NCBI GenBank assembly: GCA_900544975.1 | Contig: UQXI01000058.1 | Location: 1 to 9,930 of the forward strand | Source: an uncultured Eubacteriales bacterium | GTDB taxonomy: Bacteria; Bacillota; Clostridia; Oscillospirales; Oscillospiraceae | Reading direction: 5' to 3' | DNA length: 9,930 nt | Shown here: positions 5,439 through 9,930 of the stretch, piece after piece | How the letters are laid out: each line of letters begins with the position of its first letter | How positions within the stretch are numbered: the first letter of the stretch is position 1 | Made by a program: the position numbers and the translations under genes | The notes under the pieces: generated by a model | The model's input: only the letters and a program-made list of their open reading frames with translations | Told to the model about the DNA's origin: nothing | Database searches by the model: none

Positions 5439-7287
5439 CAAACGTCTACAGATATCTCACCATCGCTACGGTATACAGGCATTGATCCAAATCCACAAAG
5501 TAGAAAAGGGGTTGCTTGTACTTTCTGTGTTGCAGGCAATCTTGGAAGCTGTGTTTCCATACATAGAGCTGCTTTGCGCTGCTCGTATCATAGACTTGCT
5601 CATAGAGGCTAATTTTGCAAAAGCTGTGCAGATCACTGTGGTGCTTGCAATCTTTATCTTCTTGGGTGGTCTGCTGCTGGATGCACTGAGCAGCATCCAT
5701 ACTTATAAGTCAGACAGGGCGCATCGAAAGATGCTGCGGCGCGTGAATCAGAAGGCAATGGAGCTTGACTATGAAGAGATGGAAAACACAGAACTACTTC
5801 ATAAAATATCTGATTCGGTGTACTCGATGAATCATATTGGTGGATACAATGTTTTTTTAGGATACTACAACAAGTTGCTGAAAAATGCGACACAAGTCCT
5901 GATATCTTTTGCGGCGGTGCTGCGCCTAAGCAGTTTGAATCCTTCAGTCGGGTATCAAGGATGGGTTTCTTGGGTTTCTTCGCCGGCGGTTTCTTTTTGT
6001 ATTCTGATGCTTGTGACAGTGGGGAATTTCCTGCTGAGCAATGAAATTGCTGCGCGATTCAAGAGGTACAGCAGCAGTGGATATCAACAGAAGATGAAGG
6101 TGGAACGGAAACTGAACTACTTTGCTGACAAGGTATTTATGAATGGCGAAATGGGAAAGGAAATTCGCCTATTTGACATGCTGGAGTTAATTATCCAAAA
6201 ACACAGCAAGGCGCTGAATGATTCGCTTAGATTTTATAACAAATATTATGATGACGCCGCAAAAAACCAAGAGACATTGCACACGATCACCCAGGGACTC
6301 TGTACTTTGGCCGCGTATGTTGTGGTAATCTGTAAAGTATTGTCGGGGGCTGCCAGTATTGGCGAATTGTCTCAATATATTGGCTCAATTGTATTGCTAA
6401 ATCAGGCAATCCGTATGTGCTTGACTGTGAACCAGAAAATTGCTTTGCAAACCGGGTTTGTAAAAACATTCCAGGATTTTATCAAAATAAAAAACAAGAA
6501 GGATTCTGGTAGTATCAGAATACAGCAAATGCCTGGAGAGTCCTATTGCATAGAATTTCACCATGTCTCTTTCCGCTACAAAGGTACGGAAACAGATGCA
6601 GTAAAAGACATCTCTTGCAAGATCACATCCCACACTCGGGTGACAATTGTGGGAAAGAACGGCGCCGGAAAAACGACCTTTGTGAAGTTGCTTTGCAGGC
6701 TGTATGAACCTACGGAAGGCAGAATCACTCTGAACGGCGTAGATATCAGAGATTATTGCTATGAAGATTATTTGGCGCTGTTTTCGGTGGTATTTCAGGA
6801 TTTTAGTCTGTTTTCATTCCCTATAGGTGAAAACGTGGCAGCGGGCACGGAAGGCCATGAGGAAAAAATATGGGATTGCCTGAGAAAGGCTGGGATCCAG
6901 GGGCGCGTTCAGCAAATGCCTCATCAATTGGATACAAATTTATATAAGTATGATGAGGACGGTTGTAACATCAGTGGTGGGGAAGCACAGAAGATTGCCA
7001 TTGCCAGAGCATTGTATAAGGATGCACCGTTTGTGATTTTGGACGAGCCGACGGCGGCGCTTGATCCGGAAAGCGAATATGAAATCTTTTCCACATTTGA
7101 CCGTTTGGTGCAGGGCAAAGGCAGTGTTTTCATTTCTCATCGTATGGGAAGTTGTAGATTTTGTCAAGAGATTTTCGTGCTAGATCAAGGGAAAATGGTA
7201 CAGTGTGGAAGTCATGAAGACTTGATCCAAGAAGATGGTCCTTATCAGGAGCTATTTTCTGCTCAGGCAGATTGCTATGTAGAATGA
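5431..7287 (+). CDS. ABC exporter subunit B (permease-ATPase fusion)
   Basis: A 618-aa second half-transporter, expected to pair with subunit A in the cell membrane. It has an N-terminal membrane region (residues about 25-340) and an ATPase domain from about 370. Motifs: Walker A GKNGAGKTT from Gly408, Q-loop Gln456, signature ISGGE at 514-518, Walker B VILDEP with Asp538 and Glu539, H-loop His570. Both partners keep the catalytic Glu and the signature glycines, so neither ATP site looks degenerate, unlike many heterodimeric exporters. The start is ATG 5431, with AGGAGG 9 bases upstream and an 8-base overlap with the preceding stop (ATGCATAA). Upstream in-frame ATGs at 5323 and later lie inside subunit A. 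It shares the AT-rich composition of subunit A. No peptidase domain and no precursor gene follows. Confidence 0.94.
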   Translation: MHNKRLQISHHRYGIQALIQIHKVEKGLLVLSVLQAILEAVFPYIELLCAARIIDLLIEANFAKAVQITVVLAIFIFLGGLLLDALSSIHTYKSDRAHRKMLRRVNQKAMELDYEEMENTELLHKISDSVYSMNHIGGYNVFLGYYNKLLKNATQVLISFAAVLRLSSLNPSVGYQGWVSWVSSPAVSFCILMLVTVGNFLLSNEIAARFKRYSSSGYQQKMKVERKLNYFADKVFMNGEMGKEIRLFDMLELIIQKHSKALNDSLRFYNKYYDDAAKNQETLHTITQGLCTLAAYVVVICKVLSGAASIGELSQYIGSIVLLNQAIRMCLTVNQKIALQTGFVKTFQDFIKIKNKKDSGSIRIQQMPGESYCIEFHHVSFRYKGTETDAVKDISCKITSHTRVTIVGKNGAGKTTFVKLLCRLYEPTEGRITLNGVDIRDYCYEDYLALFSVVFQDFSLFSFPIGENVAAGTEGHEEKIWDCLRKAGIQGRVQQMPHQLDTNLYKYDEDGCNISGGEAQKIAIARALYKDAPFVILDEPTAALDPESEYEIFSTFDRLVQGKGSVFISHRMGSCRFCQEIFVLDQGKMVQCGSHEDLIQEDGPYQELFSAQADCYVE

Positions 7288-7363
7288 CACATGGCATGCA
7301 AGGACTTGACATGCTCAATTATAATTTTACATCAATTCTACGTTTTTGCAACAACAAATGTGC

Positions 7364-7399
7364 AAAACAGGCCCATTCGATTTCGGTAGAATGGGCCTG
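7364..7399 (-). terminator. Terminator of the lipoprotein gene, likely bidirectional
   Basis: A perfect 11-bp stem, CAGGCCCATTC and GAATGGGCCTG, encloses a 10-base loop (7368-7399). On the minus strand it is followed by TTTT, a proper intrinsic terminator about 50 bp past the lipoprotein stop. On the plus strand it is followed by CTTCCTATATT, a weaker tail, but it could still end the ABC transcript. It sits between converging genes. A smaller stem, TTTTGCA / TGCAAAA (7344-7350, 7361-7367), flanks it. Confidence 0.8.
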
Positions 7400-7451
7400 C
7401 TTCCTATATTGCCGGCATTTACAAACTTGCGTTCTGATCCGTAAAAGAGAA

Positions 7452-8195
7452 TTACCGCAAGTGATATTTTCGAACGGGATTCCCGGGATTTGGTACCCCA
7501 ATCCCCCCCGACAGCCCTGGGATGGTTGCTACGGGGGTTCTACCCTGGGTGTCGGTTTTGCTGACGGGGATGACCAGGAACCAGTGGGCCATGTCCATGG
7601 TGACGATTTCGGGGGTGGTGACGGTGATTTTGACGGTCAGGATGGAATTGTCTGCCGAGAGCTCTACCGTGTGGCGGGCGGAGCCGGTGTTGGTGATGCG
7701 GGGGACGATGAGGAGGTCGTGGTCCTGGAAAAAGGCGTCGTCATAGCCTTGGCAGGCGTCTTCCAGGACCTGGGATCCGGCTTCCTTCAGGAACTCCTCC
7801 AGGGCCGTCTGATCCTGCAGGTGGACAAGGGGAAGGGAACCGGCTACCAGGTCGGAGCCTGGATGGCGGGCCATCAAGTTTTCCAGGGCGGACTGAGAGA
7901 TGTCCTGGGCCCGGATGACCTGGGCTTCGGTGGGGGAGGCGGGGGTGGTCTCTTCCGGCTCCGTCTCGGTGGGCGTGGGGATCAGCAGGTCTCCAGGATC
8001 CACGGTGCTTTCCACTGGCTTCCAGGTCACATCCGGTTCTGTGGCCGGTTCGGTGCCGGTGTCCTGAGGTGGGTTGGTACTTGGTTGATTGGCTGGGCGG
8101 AAGGACCGGCAGCCGGGAAAGGTCAGCATCAGAGCCGCCGTCAGGCTGAGGGCGGCGAGGCTGGTCAGTTTTTTAGTCATATTCTGCTTTTTCAT
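7452..8195 (-). CDS. Lipoprotein with Pro/Thr/Glu linker, unknown function
   Basis: A 247-aa secreted lipoprotein. The N-terminus has Lys residues, a hydrophobic stretch (11-26) and a lipobox ending FPGC with Cys29; the -3 residue is Phe, less usual than Leu but tolerated. Residues 30-90 form a linker rich in Pro, Thr and Glu. The C-terminal domain (about 92-235) contains ALEEFLKEAG, YDDAFFQDHDLLIV, alternating beta-like strands and a late MDMAHWFLVIPV. This arrangement loosely recalls the PrcB C-terminal domain, but I am not sure. The start is ATG 8195, with GGGAGG 7 bases upstream; the open frame extends to 8738 only because it runs antisense to the SOD gene. A weak promoter candidate (TTGCAT, 18 bases, TATGTG) reads left from 8335 to 8306. 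It is expected on the outer face of the cell membrane. It is divergent from the SOD gene. Confidence 0.85.
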   Translation of the reverse strand: MKKQNMTKKLTSLAALSLTAALMLTFPGCRSFRPANQPSTNPPQDTGTEPATEPDVTWKPVESTVDPGDLLIPTPTETEPEETTPASPTEAQVIRAQDISQSALENLMARHPGSDLVAGSLPLVHLQDQTALEEFLKEAGSQVLEDACQGYDDAFFQDHDLLIVPRITNTGSARHTVELSADNSILTVKITVTTPEIVTMDMAHWFLVIPVSKTDTQGRTPVATIPGLSGGIGVPNPGNPVRKYHLR

Positions 8196-8336
8196 AGGAT
8201 TCCCTCCCAGTTCTGGTGTTGGACCGGAATGCAGGCACCGGCCTTTGTGAATCCAGACGGATTTTTTCGGCTGCGGTTGCGGGTGCGGTCCAAAATTGCC
8301 CCTCTCACATAAACTGCAGGAGAGGAGGTATGCAAG

Positions 8337-8786
8337 ATGCTTGAAATGGAACGTATTTTTTTGATCCGCCCAGAGGCGGCGGCAAACCTGACCGGTGCGC
8401 CCGGCTATGAAAATCTGCGGGGGCAGGTACTCTTCTACCCGGCGCCCGGGGGGACCATTGTGGTAGCCCAAGTGGAGGGTCTGCCCGGGGACGGATTCTT
8501 CGGCATACACCTGCACCAGGGCGACAACTGCCGTACGAGACAGGAGCCATTTGACGGGGCCGGGGCCCACTGGGGTCTGCCCGGCCAGCTCCATCCCGAA
8601 CATCTGGGGGATCTTCCGGTGCTGCTGGCGAAAAACGGCAAGGCCTGGAGCGCTGTGTGGACCGGCCGGTTTCTCCCCAGTCAGGCCCGGGGCCACACCG
8701 TCATTGTGCACCGGATGCCGGATGATTATCGCTCCCAACCGGCGGGAGACTCTGGAGAGCGCATCGGTTGTGGTGTCATTTGGTAA
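8337..8786 (+). CDS. Cu/Zn superoxide dismutase family protein
   Basis: A 149-aa SodC-like protein that would convert superoxide to oxygen and peroxide. Predicted ligands by motif: His58 and His60 (GIHLH) for copper, bridging His78 (GAHWG), His86, His89 and Asp92 (HPEHLGD) for zinc, and His125 (TVIVH) for copper. Signature 2 GDSGERIGCGVI carries Arg142 and Cys145; Cys65 (GDNC) could be its disulfide partner. The zinc loop is compact: only three residues separate His86 and His89, against nine in classic enzymes, as remembered for other clostridial members. There is no signal peptide, so a cytosolic location is predicted, unlike most bacterial SodC. The start is ATG 8337, with AGGAGG 8 bases upstream. 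It is a lone gene, divergent from the lipoprotein gene and convergent with the CmpB-like gene. No clear terminator is seen in 8787-8914. Confidence 0.9.
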   Translation: MLEMERIFLIRPEAAANLTGAPGYENLRGQVLFYPAPGGTIVVAQVEGLPGDGFFGIHLHQGDNCRTRQEPFDGAGAHWGLPGQLHPEHLGDLPVLLAKNGKAWSAVWTGRFLPSQARGHTVIVHRMPDDYRSQPAGDSGERIGCGVIW

Positions 8787-8914
8787 TCAGGCCGCATGTT
8801 GACTTGGCTCAAAAGTCGCACAGAATAGGGACACTGGCTGATATTACAAATTGCCGGGAACTTGCAAAAATGGAAGCTCTGTTTGCCGGGTGTCTCCGTG
8901 CAGATGGTAGAGCG

Positions 8915-9766
8915 TTATGTCTCCTTGTCCCGGCGCTGCCGATAGAGCGTCCGGAGACGCTCTAAGCGGCGGTGCGCTTCTGTCTGCTGCAGGTGGGGGA
9001 AGGCCTTCAGAAGCCGGGCATAGCCTCGGCTGGGCTTTTCCCAGAGGCCCTGATATTTCTCCAAAATCTCATCCCGCTGTGCCAGGAATTCCTGCTTCCG
9101 GTTGCCCAAGGTGCCCAGAAACTCCTCCCATTTCTGGGAGGGGAATTTCTCCTGCCCCTTTTCCCAGAGCTCCAGAGTGCGGCCGGAGAGTCCTGCACCG
9201 ATCCCGTCGGAGATCCGCCGCAGACCCCGCTCCAGTTCCTCCAGTGCCCGCAGACGTTTGGGAATTTTGGCCGCTTCAATGGCAGTGAGGATCAGGTCTG
9301 TGAGAGCAGTTGCTGTGAACAGCGCCAAAAGCACCCAGCTCAGAGGGACCGGCAGAAGCTTTATGAGCTCCAAAACCAGGGGCTGCAATAGATATACAAT
9401 GATCAGACAGCCCAGCCCCCACACCAGGGAAAACAGGAGGCACACATGACCGCCGATGTTCAAAGGCATCCGGGAATAATCCCAGAGCCGGGTGTGTAGC
9501 AGCTTCACAGCTCCCCAGCCGACGATATATTCCAGGACAGTTGGGACAAAAACGGCGACCAGATACGCCTGGAGCCAGTGTGCCCGAATGGGCTCAATGA
9601 GTAAAACAGCGGCGACAACGCCAAAGCCATAAATGGGGCACATGGGTCCAAAGAGGAAGCCCCGATTCACAAACCGCCCGGTTTTGCAGGCGGCAAAGAC
9701 GACCTCGCAGCACCATCCGGCAAAGCTGTACAGGAAAAAGCTCCACAATATCTGATAGAACGTCAT
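8915..9766 (-). CDS. CmpB-family membrane protein with soluble tail
   Basis: A 283-aa protein whose first ~185 residues match the putative ABC-transporter type IV / CmpB family (PF06541-type). The signs are YSFAGWCCEV at 13-22, a conserved NRGFLFGP at 34-41 and PIYGFG at 44-49, then four further hydrophobic helices. The family is common in Clostridia and its function is not settled; the ABC label is historical. The last ~95 residues are charged, Leu-, Glu- and Arg-rich and predicted soluble, probably helical and cytosolic. The start is ATG 9766, with AAAGGAG 9 bases upstream; the ATG at 9820 overlaps the -35 box and is excluded. A strong promoter lies just upstream. The 3' end contains a strong inverted repeat (8943-8964). 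Confidence 0.88.
   Translation of the reverse strand: MTFYQILWSFFLYSFAGWCCEVVFAACKTGRFVNRGFLFGPMCPIYGFGVVAAVLLIEPIRAHWLQAYLVAVFVPTVLEYIVGWGAVKLLHTRLWDYSRMPLNIGGHVCLLFSLVWGLGCLIIVYLLQPLVLELIKLLPVPLSWVLLALFTATALTDLILTAIEAAKIPKRLRALEELERGLRRISDGIGAGLSGRTLELWEKGQEKFPSQKWEEFLGTLGNRKQEFLAQRDEILEKYQGLWEKPSRGYARLLKAFPHLQQTEAHRRLERLRTLYRQRRDKET
8943..8964. repeat. Inverted repeat in the 3' end of the CmpB-like gene
   Basis: TAGAGCGTC-CGGA-GACGCTCTA is a perfect 9-bp stem with a CGGA loop, extendable by GCCG/CGGC outside. It falls inside the coding sequence near the stop codon, and no T run follows on either strand. It may stabilise the 3' end or act as a weak terminator for the gene. Confidence 0.6.
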
Positions 9767-9791
9767 ACAGGTTCGCTCCTTTCGTTTTTGT

Positions 9792-9820
9792 ATCATAGCA
9801 CAGCGGTGTCCACCTGTCAA
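9792..9820 (-). promoter_or_regulatory. Promoter of the CmpB-like gene
   Basis: The -35 TTGACA (9820-9815) matches consensus exactly. The 17-base spacer ends in TGC (extended -10) before TATGAT (9797-9792). The predicted start is near 9785, giving a leader of only about 19 bases. The remaining bases to the right, 9821-9930, hold no gene or clear structure that I can support. Confidence 0.85.
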
Positions 9821-9930
9821 ATCCTATGACCCTGGGCATGGCGGCATACATCACCAGAACATGCAAAGCGGGGAGGGGGCTGTCTCACATGCCGTTGCAC
9901 CAAGAAAAAGCAGGAGAAAAATTTAACGAT

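Noticed and set aside
3437..7438. GCGTTCCGAT (3437-3446) and GCGTTCTGAT (7429-7438) as direct repeats bordering the AT-rich block
   Set aside because: A 9-of-10 match between two roughly 100-bp border regions is likely by chance; no integrase, transposase or terminal inverted repeats are present.
7272..8312. 346-residue plus-strand open frame
   Set aside because: Gly-rich shadow opposite the lipoprotein gene, with no ribosome site and no recognisable domain.
8196..8336. Riboswitch or RNA element between the lipoprotein and SOD genes
   Set aside because: Only short GC matches are seen, with no extended paired structure or known motif.
8196..8738. Upstream extension of the lipoprotein reading frame
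   Set aside because: It runs antisense through the SOD gene; a signal peptide with a good ribosome site at 8195 marks the true start.
8851..8890. TTGCCGGG direct repeat in the gap after the SOD gene
   Set aside because: Eight bases in GC-rich DNA; no other structure supports a function.

Overview
The window looks like chromosomal DNA from a GC-rich member of the Clostridia, most likely an Oscillospiraceae-type gut anaerobe of the Flavonifractor/Oscillibacter/Lawsonibacter kind. The reasons are a SCIFF ranthipeptide locus (a clostridial hallmark), AGGAGG-type ribosome sites, consensus sigma-A promoters, a compact clostridial-type Cu/Zn superoxide dismutase and a CmpB-family membrane protein. 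The genus is inferred, not proven.

Layout. (1) 1-168: a perfect 30-bp palindrome and a 10-bp tandem repeat, no gene. (2) 169-3431, minus strand: a ranthipeptide operon. A near-consensus promoter drives scfA (51-aa six-cysteine precursor, here with a seventh Cys), followed by a 266-bp gap with a GC hairpin and a pair of inverted 42-bp repeats, then scfB (radical SAM/SPASM maturase, TTG start), then a PLP-dependent Orn/Lys/Arg decarboxylase-family gene whose GTG start overlaps the scfB stop. (3) 3462-7287, plus strand: a visibly AT-richer block with a strong promoter, an operator-like palindrome over its -10 box, and two overlapping genes for a heterodimeric ABC exporter. It has the look of an acquired insertion beside scfA. 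(4) 7364-8195: a terminator and a minus-strand lipoprotein gene. (5) 8337-8786, plus strand: a Cu/Zn SOD without signal peptide. (6) 8915-9820, minus strand: a CmpB-family membrane protein with a soluble C-terminal tail and a near-perfect promoter.

How the genes may work together. ScfB is expected to install Cys-to-alpha-carbon thioether links in ScfA; that chemistry is established for the family. Neither the protease nor the exporter for ScfA is obvious. The divergent ABC pair lacks a C39 peptidase domain, and its AT-rich composition suggests a separate origin, but it shares the 3403-3496 promoter region with scfA, so a role in exporting or resisting a peptide is a testable guess. The coupled decarboxylase-family gene is probably co-expressed with scfB for translational reasons or an unknown joint role. 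The right-hand genes are ordinary envelope and stress functions unrelated to the peptide locus as far as can be seen.
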